Under the pieces are notes generated by a model. It saw nothing but the letters and a program-made list of their open reading frames with translations. It ran no database searches and was not told the origin of the DNA. Positions 9,186 to 18,087 of a DNA stretch of 64,000 bases are shown one piece after another (the first letter of the stretch is position 1; each line of letters starts with the position of its first letter). The stretch is from Desulfosediminicola flagellatus. GTDB lineage: Bacteria > Desulfobacterota > Desulfobulbia > Desulfobulbales > Desulfocapsaceae. The translations under genes and the position numbers were made by a program. The DNA lies in the NCBI RefSeq assembly GCF_005116655.2, contig NZ_CP050698.1:2200501-2264500 (forward strand), given 5' to 3'.

Positions 9186-9405
9186 GTTTTTCCTTTCGAT
9201 ATTATTGGGTTCCAGTGAATCGGCTGCCTAATTTTAAACACTGGAATCACTTTTCACAAGACAGCAATGTCTATATTTGTATTGAGAGTACTTTATGGCT
9301 CAGAAAAAAACATATGCGATGTATTACGTTGCTGAGAATATGCGCATCTCTAAAATGACATTATAATAACGATATGCGAAAATATCCTCGAAACAACATG
9401 TGGTT

Positions 9406-10506
9406 TCAAGGCTGCTTCGGGATTGGTGCATCCGGAAAGGGTAATCGCAATTGGACTGGAATAGAATTTCTGGTAAAAAGTCCGGATACAGCCACTCCAA
9501 GTAAGCGAATTTTATTATTTCCTGCTTCGGTATTGTTAAGGAGTCTTGGCAGGCAGAACATAATGTCTTCATGAGTAAAAAGTGGTGACACAACGGTTGC
9601 TGACCGTGTTACGGTAACAAAGTCATGATAGCGGACTTTAAGTGTGAGGGTATACCCTCCAACGTTTCGTTTTAACAGACTGCCCGCAACTGACTCTGAC
9701 AGTTCACCGAGGACTGCCATGATTTGCTGCATATCACGTATATCTTCAGCAAATGTGGTTTCGCTGCCGATTGATTTTCGTGTACGAGAAGCTTTTACAG
9801 GCCTGGGATCATCGCCTCTACAAATATCGTAATAGTAGCCGCCGGATTTCCCAAAGTGAAAAATCAATTCTTCACGTGTAAATCTCCTGAGATCTGCACC
9901 TGTCGTAACGCCGATTCGTTCCATTTTTTTTTCAGTAGCTTTACCGACACCATAAAATTTCCCTATTGGTAACCTTGCCAGGAATTCGAGAACATCAGCG
10001 GGAGGAATTATAGCTATGCCGTTAGGTTTATTAATATCAGAGGCGACTTTAGCTAGAAATTTGTTGCAGGAAACGCCAGCAGAGGCAGTGAGTCCGGTGG
10101 AGGAATAGATATCTTTTCGTATGCGTTCGGCAAGGATTGATGCTGAGGGCTCGTTATATCTGTTTATAGTGATGTCCAGAAAAGCTTCATCGACAGAGAG
10201 TTGCTCTACATGATCGGTATATTTATGGAAAATCGCCATTATCTGCATGGAAATTTCTTTATATCGTGCCATTCTGGGCTTGGTAAATATTGCTGATGGG
10301 CATAATCTATACGCCTTAGAACATGGCATGGCCGATCTAATACCGAATTTACGTGCTTCGTATGAGCAGGCGGCTACGACGCCCCTACCACCCGGTCGGC
10401 CGCCAACAATTACCGGTTTACCGCGCAGTTCAGCATTGTCGAGTTGTTCTACAGATGCAAAGAATGCATCCATGTCTATATGTATAATTTTTCGATTACT
10501 GTGCAT
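9406..10506 (-). CDS. dinB: DNA polymerase IV (Y family)
   Basis: The 366-residue Y-family polymerase has the palm metal ligands D11 (IDMDAFFASVE) and D106-E107 (SVDEAF), finger residues YEARKFGIRSAMP, a helix-hairpin-helix-like segment around YGVGKATEKK, and a little-finger domain. Near the C-terminus QLRLPF matches the beta-clamp binding motif. It carries out error-prone translesion synthesis with -1 slippage tendency. The gene is divergent from the Crp-like gene with about 210 bases between them; no clear LexA box was recognised there. Confidence 0.95.
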   Translation of the reverse strand: MHSNRKIIHIDMDAFFASVEQLDNAELRGKPVIVGGRPGGRGVVAACSYEARKFGIRSAMPCSKAYRLCPSAIFTKPRMARYKEISMQIMAIFHKYTDHVEQLSVDEAFLDITINRYNEPSASILAERIRKDIYSSTGLTASAGVSCNKFLAKVASDINKPNGIAIIPPADVLEFLARLPIGKFYGVGKATEKKMERIGVTTGADLRRFTREELIFHFGKSGGYYYDICRGDDPRPVKASRTRKSIGSETTFAEDIRDMQQIMAVLGELSESVAGSLLKRNVGGYTLTLKVRYHDFVTVTRSATVVSPLFTHEDIMFCLPRLLNNTEAGNNKIRLLGVAVSGLFTRNSIPVQLRLPFPDAPIPKQP

Positions 10507-10718
10507 TATATCGGTTGAGCAATGGGTAGAGCGGGTAATTTCAAGACTAATATGTTGTAATGCTGATCCGTTGGCGCTGTGCCATCATTTTTCTACATGC
10601 TATATTGTTGCTGTATTTTTTTTACAGTAGTATTGCCAGATGGTATATACAGGGCGCATCTTACTACGAAAGGCATCGCAGACTAAAGAGTTTCTTCATT
10701 TATCACTACAGGCTTACT

Positions 10719-11381
10719 ATGAATACAAAATCCGTCATTGCATCAAACAGGCTGTTTCAGGGGTTGCCCGAAAATGAACTGGCCGAAATAGAAAGAATAG
10801 TCATCTCAAAACACTATGGCAGGGGAGAGACAATTTTTTTCGAAGGTGATGATGGTAACGGTTTTTATATTGTAGCAGAAGGAAAGGTGAAGATATTCAA
10901 AATGTCTTTGCAGGGTAAAGAGCAGATATTACATATATTTGGTCCTGGCGAACCTTTTGGTGAAGTGCCTGTATTTCATGGTCAGCCTTTTCCAGCCACC
11001 GCTGAAGCGCTGGGTAAAACCAGTGTGCTGTTTTTCCCGCGAAGAGAATTTGTAGAAGTTGTAACAAAAATTCCGTCCATTGCCTTAAACATGCTGGCGA
11101 TGCTCTCAATGAGGTTACGCCGTTTCACCAGCCAGATTGAATCACTCTCCCTAAAAGAAGTACCAGCGCGACTCTCTTCATATTTATTATATCTTTCTGA
11201 AGAACAAGGCAATGCCGATACTGTGGAGCTTGAAATCTCGAAAGGTCAATTAGCCAGTTTACTTGGAACAATACCGGAGACACTCTCCAGGATTCTCGGA
11301 AAGATGTCAGAAGAGGGCTTAATTGAAGTTCAGGGAAGAAAGATCAGTCTTCTGGATCGGGTAGGGCTGGAAGAGCGCTAG
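10719..11381 (+). CDS. Crp/Fnr-family transcription regulator
   Basis: The 220-residue protein has a cyclic-nucleotide-binding-type beta-roll (about residues 8-120, with FFEGDDGNGFYIVAEGKVKI and PGEPFGEVPVF), a dimer helix and a C-terminal winged helix (SKGQLASLLGTIPETLSRIL, about 170-190). It contains no cysteine, so it is not an oxygen-sensing Fnr with an iron-sulphur cluster. The effector is unknown. The ATG at 10719 is chosen because an upstream in-frame start would add a hydrophobic leader foreign to the family. Its stop codon TAG is formed by a TA target site plus the first base of a MITE; excision would leave TAA, so the protein would be unchanged. Confidence 0.88.
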   Translation: MNTKSVIASNRLFQGLPENELAEIERIVISKHYGRGETIFFEGDDGNGFYIVAEGKVKIFKMSLQGKEQILHIFGPGEPFGEVPVFHGQPFPATAEALGKTSVLFFPRREFVEVVTKIPSIALNMLAMLSMRLRRFTSQIESLSLKEVPARLSSYLLYLSEEQGNADTVELEISKGQLASLLGTIPETLSRILGKMSEEGLIEVQGRKISLLDRVGLEER

Positions 11382-11555
11382 GAGGCTGTCCGACAATGGT
11401 TTTCGAAGTTTACGCTATCTGCCCAAACTCTTCGGAATTTTCAAAAAAATAATGCTCGCAGGTAAGCGTTAGACTCCGATATCATGTATATGGCTGTGCT
11501 TATTTTTAGAAAACTTCTCGATTTTGACCAAAATCCCTATTGTCGGACAGCCTCC
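11381..11555. mobile_element. MITE, GGAGGCTGTCCGACAAT family, copy 1
   Basis: A 175-bp non-coding unit with perfect terminal inverted repeats (GGAGGCTGTCCGACAAT at the left, its complement at the right) is bounded by TA dinucleotides (11379-80 and 11556-57). TA duplication is typical of IS630/Tc1-mariner-driven elements. It has landed exactly on the stop codon of the Crp-like gene. A second, decayed copy in the other orientation is at 32,543. Confidence 0.85.
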
Positions 11556-11635
11556 TAAAAGTCAGTCCTGGAAAGGTCTTATGATCAAAATATCTCAAAA
11601 TGAATTAGTCATAGGGCCTTTGGGTATCTGTAAAA

Positions 11636-14026
11636 TCACTTTTTATTGCCGATAACTCTCTGCAAGACCTCAGTCATATCAGCTGGACTCAACGGCTTGG
11701 AGATGTAGTCTGTCATCCCGGCTTCAAGGAGTCTCTCTTTATCACCGCTCATCGCATGGGCGGTCATGGCGACTATCGGGATATCCGCATACTTTGTGAA
11801 CTCCGGTGTTGTACGGATATGTCGTGTGGCTTCCACTCCATCCATGATCGGCATCTGGACGTCCATGAGAAGAACATCAAAGACTTCATCCCGGTTAAGA
11901 GTTGATAATACTTCAAGGCCGTTTTCCAATGCCTTGACGCGATGCCCCATTTTCTCAAGAACTTTAGTAATAACCTGTCGGCTGATATGGTCATCTTCAG
12001 CGAGTAAGATGGAAAGTCTTGCCTCAGGGATGTTGCTCTTAATGTTGATCTTGTCAATATCCTGATCTGTGGTGGCGACAGCAAGGGGCAGGGAAAAATT
12101 CACGGCAGTACCGACGCCTTCCTCGCTCATTATACTGAGGTTGCCGCCTAAAAGAGTTACCAGGTGTCGGGAAATTGCTAACCCCAATCCAGCCCCCTGA
12201 TATTTCCGGGTGAAACTGCTGTCGCCTTGAACAAATGGATCAAACAGGCTGTTGAGTTTATGAACAGGAATTCCGATGCCGGTATCTGTGACCGAGAACA
12301 GTATCCGGTCCAACTCATTAGGTTTTGGCTCTAGCCTGCAAGCCTCGACCAACACAGAGCCGGCTCTGGTAAATTTGAGAGAATTGGCGATGAGATTGTT
12401 TAAAATCTGCTGAATCCTGGCAACGTCTCCAACCAGCAAAGGAGGGATGTCGGAATCTATCTTAAAATTCAGGGTGATCTTTCTTTCTTGAAAATCGGGA
12501 ACAAAGATCTGCTCAGTGGCACGCATTGTCTCGATGAGGTTGAATACTACCGGTTGTACTTTCAATATCCCTGCTTCTACTTTAGAGAGGTCCAGTATGT
12601 CTTCCAGCAGTCTGGTTAACCTTTTTGATGCCAGAAGGCCGTAGGATACATATTCCTTCATCTCTGTGGTTAGAGCAGTGGTCTCCATGAGCTGTAACAT
12701 TCCCATGATACCATTGATCGGAGTACGGATTTCGTGACTCATGTTAGCCAGGAACTCGGATTTTATTCTGTTGGCCGCTTCAGCAGTTTCTTTAGCACGA
12801 ATCAGTTCTGCCTCTGCCTTCTTGCGATCAGAGATATCTCTCGCTATCGTAATAATTAGAGGTTCTCCTTCAATCATTGCTCCGCTGGCACGGACTTCCA
12901 CATCAAAAACGGTACCATCCTTGCGGCGGTGTTGACTTTCAAAAATACTGTCTATCGATTCGATGTGGCCAAAATTTCGTTTTATCTCATCTTCGGTGGA
13001 ATTAGCGTCGAAATCCCAGCTATGCAGGCGGTTTACCTCTTCAAGATTGTAGCCCAGCATGTCGGCAAATCGTTGGTTGGCTTCAATCACCCGGTGCTGT
13101 TGGTTAAAAATTGCTATGCCGTCACCACTTTTTGCCATCAGGATACTTCGGCGTCGTGCTTCGTTATTAAATTTGGTTTCGGTCAGTTTGCGATCGGTGA
13201 TGTCGCGTAGTGCGGTGATCCGTATATCTTCACCATTTTCCCTTATCAACCTCGCCTGAATCTCACAGGGAAAGGTTGTTCCGTTTTTGCGCAGGGCGGT
13301 TACCTCATATGGGGCCTCCTGATTGCTGAGCATTCGCGATAACACTGTAACATGGTCATCAGGGTGAATCCATTCTATGCCTGCCCGTCCGATCGCTTCG
13401 GTATCTGAATAGCCGAACATTTCTCTGGCAGTCTCGTTCTGACCAATGCAGACTCCCTTAACTGATAAAAATATAGATTCGAAAGTCGCTGTAGAGAGTT
13501 GCTTGTAATGGCGGCAGGCTTCTAACGTTTCCTGTGTTGCACGTCTCTCCCGTGTAATATCGGTATAGGTAGTGAGTACAGCAGTCGGCGTGTTGCTGTT
13601 ATCTGAAAAAAGTGGCCGACAGCTAACCGTCATCCAACTGAGAGTGTCATGAGCTGATTGTATTCCAATGATCACCTTATCGCATGGGGCCCCGGTGCGG
13701 AGCGTGATAGCAGCAGGATGTTCGTCACTCGATAAAGCGGTGCCGTCTTCACTTACCATAGGCAGGTTGCTGGTGTACTGAGGCTTACCATGCAACGACG
13801 TTAAGTCAAGCAACTCCCTAGCAATGGTGTTGATGAAAATAATCAGTCTGGATTCATTTTCGATAACAATTCCCGCTTCAACTGCGTCAAGAAGTAGGCT
13901 GAAACAACGGGTAGTAGAATCAGTGTCACCAACATGTTGTGGCCATAAGACCTTGAGCATATTTGACAGAACGTCTGGAGGGGGAGCATCGTTATTATTA
14001 GGATTTATAGAGCGATTGGAGGTCAT
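11636..14026 (-). CDS. Hybrid sensor histidine kinase with three PAS domains
   Basis: The 796-residue protein has no membrane segment, so it is probably cytoplasmic. Domains in order are PAS-like regions at about 45-160, 170-280 and 290-402, a HisKA domain with the phospho-accepting histidine H431 in MSHEIRTP, a HATPase_c domain (NLIANSLKF near 544-552, DTGIGIP 581-587, GAGLGLAI 611-618) and a C-terminal receiver with the phosphate-accepting D722 in LLMDVQMPIMDG. All catalytic motifs look intact. A separate output protein would be needed downstream; none is adjacent. PAS domains suggest redox, small-ligand or oxygen sensing but no cofactor-specific residue was identified. TAAGGTC precedes the ATG. 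Confidence 0.92.
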   Translation of the reverse strand: MTSNRSINPNNNDAPPPDVLSNMLKVLWPQHVGDTDSTTRCFSLLLDAVEAGIVIENESRLIIFINTIARELLDLTSLHGKPQYTSNLPMVSEDGTALSSDEHPAAITLRTGAPCDKVIIGIQSAHDTLSWMTVSCRPLFSDNSNTPTAVLTTYTDITRERRATQETLEACRHYKQLSTATFESIFLSVKGVCIGQNETAREMFGYSDTEAIGRAGIEWIHPDDHVTVLSRMLSNQEAPYEVTALRKNGTTFPCEIQARLIRENGEDIRITALRDITDRKLTETKFNNEARRRSILMAKSGDGIAIFNQQHRVIEANQRFADMLGYNLEEVNRLHSWDFDANSTEDEIKRNFGHIESIDSIFESQHRRKDGTVFDVEVRASGAMIEGEPLIITIARDISDRKKAEAELIRAKETAEAANRIKSEFLANMSHEIRTPINGIMGMLQLMETTALTTEMKEYVSYGLLASKRLTRLLEDILDLSKVEAGILKVQPVVFNLIETMRATEQIFVPDFQERKITLNFKIDSDIPPLLVGDVARIQQILNNLIANSLKFTRAGSVLVEACRLEPKPNELDRILFSVTDTGIGIPVHKLNSLFDPFVQGDSSFTRKYQGAGLGLAISRHLVTLLGGNLSIMSEEGVGTAVNFSLPLAVATTDQDIDKINIKSNIPEARLSILLAEDDHISRQVITKVLEKMGHRVKALENGLEVLSTLNRDEVFDVLLMDVQMPIMDGVEATRHIRTTPEFTKYADIPIVAMTAHAMSGDKERLLEAGMTDYISKPLSPADMTEVLQRVIGNKK

Positions 14027-14641
14027 GACCTTACTCTTGGATAAACGTGTATATTGAATGGAAAGCTTGGTAAGAGCTTGCTTGGTCGTTTAAATTAGAA
14101 ATAAAACATGCAGTTAATATTTAATTAATTCATGCGTTCAAAACACGTTGTTGCACTTTCTATAATACATCATCACCTTTTTTTTGTCATTTCCACTTAA
14201 TGGAATGTGAGCGGTCGAAATGTTCTGACCTTCATATTGGTCGATGTTGGCGTTGTATTGATACAGCAATATATTTAGGGATGTCATAGTCGTTAAAAGA
14301 ATACGGGTAGAAATTTACGTCTATTGTCATAGACACCATCCGCTGTTCAATCATGTCGCTGAACAATCTTTACTCTTTGAAGGTCTGATTGCCTTCACCA
14401 AAAAAACATGTATTTCAGATGCCTGTGTGGTTGTGATTTGTGAAATTACTGGTAGCCTCAATTCTCTGAAAAATCCTTCAGATTCATTCGTGAAAAAAGA
14501 ATTTTGTCTGAACATTGCTTTTTTAGTCATTTTCTTCTAATGAGCGTAGAACATTCCCAGGATGCTTTCGATCCTGGTTGTAATTTTAATATCAAAAATA
14601 TTTTTTTACAGTGACTGACTACACAGTCCTGAGGGTAAGAA
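14027..14641. other. Intergenic region between divergent kinase and MFS genes
   Basis: These 615 bases hold the promoters of two divergent genes. The stretch is AT-rich and shows no open frame, repeat or clear operator. GAGGGTAAGAA at its right end is the ribosome site of the MFS gene. Confidence 0.5.
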
Positions 14642-15967
14642 ATGCAGCGTCTTATTTTGAACAGCTGGGCACTGTTTCTTGGTATGGGACTAATCATGCT
14701 GGGAAACGGTTTACAGGCAACACTTCTTGGGGTGCGTGCCTCTATGGAAGGTTTTGGCACAACCATCACAGGTATCGTTATGTCCGGTTATTTCATCGGG
14801 CTTATCGTCGGTTGCAATACTGTACCCAAAATAGTCAGCCGGGTTGGTCATGTTCGTACATTCGGTGCCCTGGCATCTCTTGCATCCACATCAATACTTG
14901 TACAGGCGGTTCTCGTTAATCCTTTTGCATGGTGGGCAATGCGCTTTGTTACAGGTTTTGCTTATGCCGGTATCTATATAGTTGCAGAAAGCTGGCTTAA
15001 TGAAGCTGCCGAAAACGGAAATCGTGGGAAATTGTTAAGTTTTTATATGCTTGTCTCTCTTGGCGGTATGGCTGGTGGGCAGATGCTGCTTAACCTTTTT
15101 CATCCATCCGGATTTGAGTTATTTGTACTGGCATCCCTGCTAATCAGTTTCGCTGTGATACCAATATTGCTGTCGACTTCCCGGGCACCACAGTTCGAAG
15201 TGATGGAAAGTGTCGGCATTATAGGTCTCTATCGGGTCTCGCCGCTTGGCGTATTTGGCATGTTTATCACCGGGATGTCGATAGGGACATTTTTCGGGAT
15301 GGGTGCTGTCTACGCCACTGACATTGGTTTGTCGGTTAAGGATGTTTCCTTTTTTATGGGAACGCTTATTCTTGGTGGCTTTCTTTTCCAGTATCCATTG
15401 GGATGGTTTTCAGATCGCTTTGGACCAATCAAGGCTATCATACTCAGCTGTATAAGTGGTGCGGCAGTATCTTTTATTGCAATGACTATTGAGGCCGAAG
15501 GTTTAGCCTTTTACGCAATTGTCGCAACAGTTGGAGGTTTCGCCATGCCTTTGTATTCCCTTTGTTGTGTGCATACCAATGATTACCTGACACCTACCCA
15601 GATGGTTGCTGCAAGTGGGACTTTGGTGCTTCTGAGTGCGACGGGAGCTGCAATTGGATCTCCTATGACAGCCATTGCCATGGATATCCTCGGACCGCAG
15701 GCTTTTTATGGAAGCCTTGGTGTGATGTTAAGCTCTGTTGCAGTTTTTGCGCTATGGCGTGCAACTCAACGTGTAGATGCTGTTATCGAGGAACATGGTG
15801 AATTTGTTGTAATGGCGGCAAGCCCCTTGAGTGTATCATTAAATCCGGATGTGAAACTGGAAGAAATTGAAGCGGCTGCAGATGAAGATACCGAAGACAT
15901 TCAATCCAGCTTTGCTGAGCTTGTTAATGATCTTGAAAACCCTCAGGATGAAATTTTGCCCAACTAA
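14642..15967 (+). CDS. MFS transporter
   Basis: The 441-residue protein has twelve predicted membrane helices and the general layout of sugar/drug-type MFS carriers, closest by eye to the UPF0226/YfkF-like group (LGNGLQATLLGVRAS near the N-terminus, SVKDVSFFMGTLILGG in the middle, FSDRFGPIKA at the second loop 2-3 equivalent). The C-terminal 60 residues are acidic and soluble, longer than usual. Substrate unknown. GAGGGTAAGAA precedes the ATG. It stands alone, divergent from the hybrid kinase gene. Confidence 0.8.
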   Translation: MQRLILNSWALFLGMGLIMLGNGLQATLLGVRASMEGFGTTITGIVMSGYFIGLIVGCNTVPKIVSRVGHVRTFGALASLASTSILVQAVLVNPFAWWAMRFVTGFAYAGIYIVAESWLNEAAENGNRGKLLSFYMLVSLGGMAGGQMLLNLFHPSGFELFVLASLLISFAVIPILLSTSRAPQFEVMESVGIIGLYRVSPLGVFGMFITGMSIGTFFGMGAVYATDIGLSVKDVSFFMGTLILGGFLFQYPLGWFSDRFGPIKAIILSCISGAAVSFIAMTIEAEGLAFYAIVATVGGFAMPLYSLCCVHTNDYLTPTQMVAASGTLVLLSATGAAIGSPMTAIAMDILGPQAFYGSLGVMLSSVAVFALWRATQRVDAVIEEHGEFVVMAASPLSVSLNPDVKLEEIEAAADEDTEDIQSSFAELVNDLENPQDEILPN

Positions 15968-16034
15968 AGATACGTAAAACCTCAAAGCTCTTCTTGCTGA
16001 ACTCGATTATTCTACAGACTTTTAAGATCTGATT

Positions 16035-16316
16035 TCATTTCTTCTTGAGATGTTCAAGGCCTTGAACCCGATCTTTGAGATTGGCGAAGGTCTTTGTGGC
16101 TATCATGAGTTCTGCCGTGAAGTCTTTGAGGCATTCCTCACACATGGCAACCACGTCTTGATCTGTCAGCTTTTGGAAATTGTGGGCACAATCAAAGCAA
16201 AGGGCATCCTTGTTTTCGCTGAATATGATGGTATCTGCACTTCCGTCTCCTACATGTTTGCAGACAATCCAAAAAGGTACCTCCCCGTGTTTTTTACACG
16301 TTTCTTCTACCGTCAT
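16035..16316 (-). CDS. Small cysteine-rich protein of unknown function
   Basis: The 93-residue protein has several cysteine pairs and histidines (CKKHG at the start, CFDCAH, CEEC), a pattern suggesting one or two bound zinc ions; the C-terminal third is helical and charged. No family is recognised. An AAGGAAT ribosome site stands just ahead of its ATG. It lies between the MFS gene (convergent) and the sulfite-oxidase-like gene upstream on the same strand, 186 bases away. Confidence 0.6.
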   Translation of the reverse strand: MTVEETCKKHGEVPFWIVCKHVGDGSADTIIFSENKDALCFDCAHNFQKLTDQDVVAMCEECLKDFTAELMIATKTFANLKDRVQGLEHLKKK

Positions 16317-16502
16317 GACATTCCTTGTTGTACTGATGGATGTAGTGTGTTTCCTGCCTTAAAAGAATGTACAATTCTTCTATCTGAGATCAGATAAGTA
16401 TATGTGCTAATATACCGGTCCTTCGGATCGCATATAATAACAAATGATCTATCTTTTTGGTACTCATAACATATACATCCATAGAGGGAAGGTACCTCCT
16501 GA

Positions 16503-17546
16503 TTATCGTATATGCACAGTGATAGCGTGTTCCTCAACCCCATTATTTCCATAGCCAAGTACATTCCAATCAGCATTCATAGGCTGTGGGTTCCCATCTG
16601 AATCAATTGCCCGCGACATCAGAGTGAAATCTCCTTTTTCTTTGGCTTCCCAGATGTATTGCCAATGACGCCAGGCAAATTTTTCGTGAGGTCCTATGAA
16701 GTCGGCATCGGCCCAGTTCTTTCCGTTATCCAGCGATACTTCGACCCGATCAACGTCGGTTTCACCAGCATAGGCTGTGCCAAGTATGACGACAGTTCCA
16801 GCGCTCAGTTCTTCTTCATTAAGCGGTTGAGTAATGAAGGATTTTAAAGTGATTTCAGTAACTACCTCGCCGGATTTCGATTCTTCGCCTTTCTGATAGG
16901 TTCTGTAGACATTGTCCATAAAGAATCCTTCATATGGGCGATCCAGTACGTTAATCTTCGATAACCACTTCACGCAATTGGCTCCCGTCCAACCCAACGC
17001 TAACACACGTAAGGGATACCCATGTTTTAACGGCAGAGCTTCACCGTTCATCTCATAGGCAAGAAGAGTTGTCGACATGGCTTTTTCGATGGGGAGACTT
17101 CGAATGAATTTGATGCCTGCAGAACCCGGAGACTGATCATCTCCTTCAAAACTCACGTGTTTTGCACTGCTCTTCAAACCCGCTTGCTGCAAAACATCTT
17201 TTAGCCAGATACCTCCATAAACAGCATTTCCAACCCCTCCAATAGTCCAGGTGTTGCCTCGTGCTTTTTCCTTGAGCAGAGAACGCCCGTTACCCGAACA
17301 TTCAAAGGTGTTAGCGACAATAACCTTGGTCATTTTGAGGATCTGGTCCATGGTCAGATGAAATGGATTTTCTATTTCACCATCAACGGACAATTTCCAT
17401 TTTTCAAGAGAGATAGGTTCGCTTGGGAACATGCCCTGGTTTCGATCAAAGAAAATGGAATTAGCGGTAATCCACGATCGCAAAGATTCAACTGGTGTTT
17501 CAGCGTTAAGAGGTTTTTCGGTCATAACTCGCATCTTTTTTTCCAT
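16503..17546 (-). CDS. Sulfite-oxidase-fold molybdopterin enzyme
   Basis: The 347-residue protein matches the sulfite-oxidase molybdopterin domain. The molybdenum-ligating cysteine lies in NTFECSGNGRS (about residue 83), followed by the WTIGGVGNAVYGGIWLKDVL region, a PLKHGYPLRV motif and the KWLSKINV segment; the C-terminal third is the Mo-co dimerisation (Ig-like) domain. It should oxidise sulfite or a related substrate. Unlike periplasmic SorA/YedY proteins there is no twin-arginine or other signal peptide, and no haem domain. AGGAGG precedes the ATG. No cytochrome partner gene is adjacent, so the electron acceptor is unknown. Confidence 0.82.
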   Translation of the reverse strand: MEKKMRVMTEKPLNAETPVESLRSWITANSIFFDRNQGMFPSEPISLEKWKLSVDGEIENPFHLTMDQILKMTKVIVANTFECSGNGRSLLKEKARGNTWTIGGVGNAVYGGIWLKDVLQQAGLKSSAKHVSFEGDDQSPGSAGIKFIRSLPIEKAMSTTLLAYEMNGEALPLKHGYPLRVLALGWTGANCVKWLSKINVLDRPYEGFFMDNVYRTYQKGEESKSGEVVTEITLKSFITQPLNEEELSAGTVVILGTAYAGETDVDRVEVSLDNGKNWADADFIGPHEKFAWRHWQYIWEAKEKGDFTLMSRAIDSDGNPQPMNADWNVLGYGNNGVEEHAITVHIR

Positions 17547-17743
17547 TTCATGTCCTCCTTCTCAAAAGTTCTGGACTCAAATGACGTATTTCTGACTACA
17601 GAAGAGTGATGTTAGTACTTCGGAATTCTCAACTGGTAATCAGCTATTGGTTTCAAAAAACTCATTAATTCGAGTTGTTGATTAACAAATGATTACGCTG
17701 GCTAAATATTCTGCCCTCAAGGTCTAACTTTATATAGGTGTAA

Positions 17744-17759
17744 TTAGTGTTACCACTAA
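17744..17759. promoter_or_regulatory. Palindrome TTAGTG-N4-CACTAA
   Basis: Six-base inverted arms with a four-base centre lie in the 500-base space between the divergent sulfite-oxidase-like gene and the efflux operon. It is operator-like in form, but no regulator can be assigned. Confidence 0.3.
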
Positions 17760-17955
17760 CAATGTGCTAATTCAATTGATTGTTAGAAGGGCGAAGTCGC
17801 CATATTAACTAAAATACACTTAGAATTGCTTCCACAAAGGGGAGCATCCCTTAAAGGCCTTTATATCCAAGCGTTATGTATATAGTTGTGCAATAACAGC
17901 TTTTTATGTGCAGTATGCATTGTCGTGCCCTGCTTTTTATATTTTTCCATCTGGT

Positions 17956-17972
17956 CTTAACCCTCCGTTAAC
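17956..17972 (+). promoter_or_regulatory. PmrA-like direct repeat upstream of efflux operon
   Basis: CTTAAC and GTTAAC are separated by five bases, giving the 11-base spacing used by OmpR/PhoB-family regulators and resembling the PmrA/QseB box. It lies about 115 bases before the first gene of the efflux operon that encodes its own OmpR-family regulator, so autoregulation is a reasonable inference. Confidence 0.45.
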
Positions 17973-18087
17973 CGCCTTCCTGATATCTTCCTCTTCATAG
18001 TTGGGATATGCCGGATGGCTGTAGGCTTATGGATATATCTTTAAAGGTTTGAGGTTTATAGCCCCGATCAACAGTGGATGGAGTGGA

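Noticed and set aside
9186..9405. LexA (SOS) box near dinB
   Set aside because: No CTGT-N8-ACAG-type or other clear SOS palindrome was found upstream or downstream of dinB.
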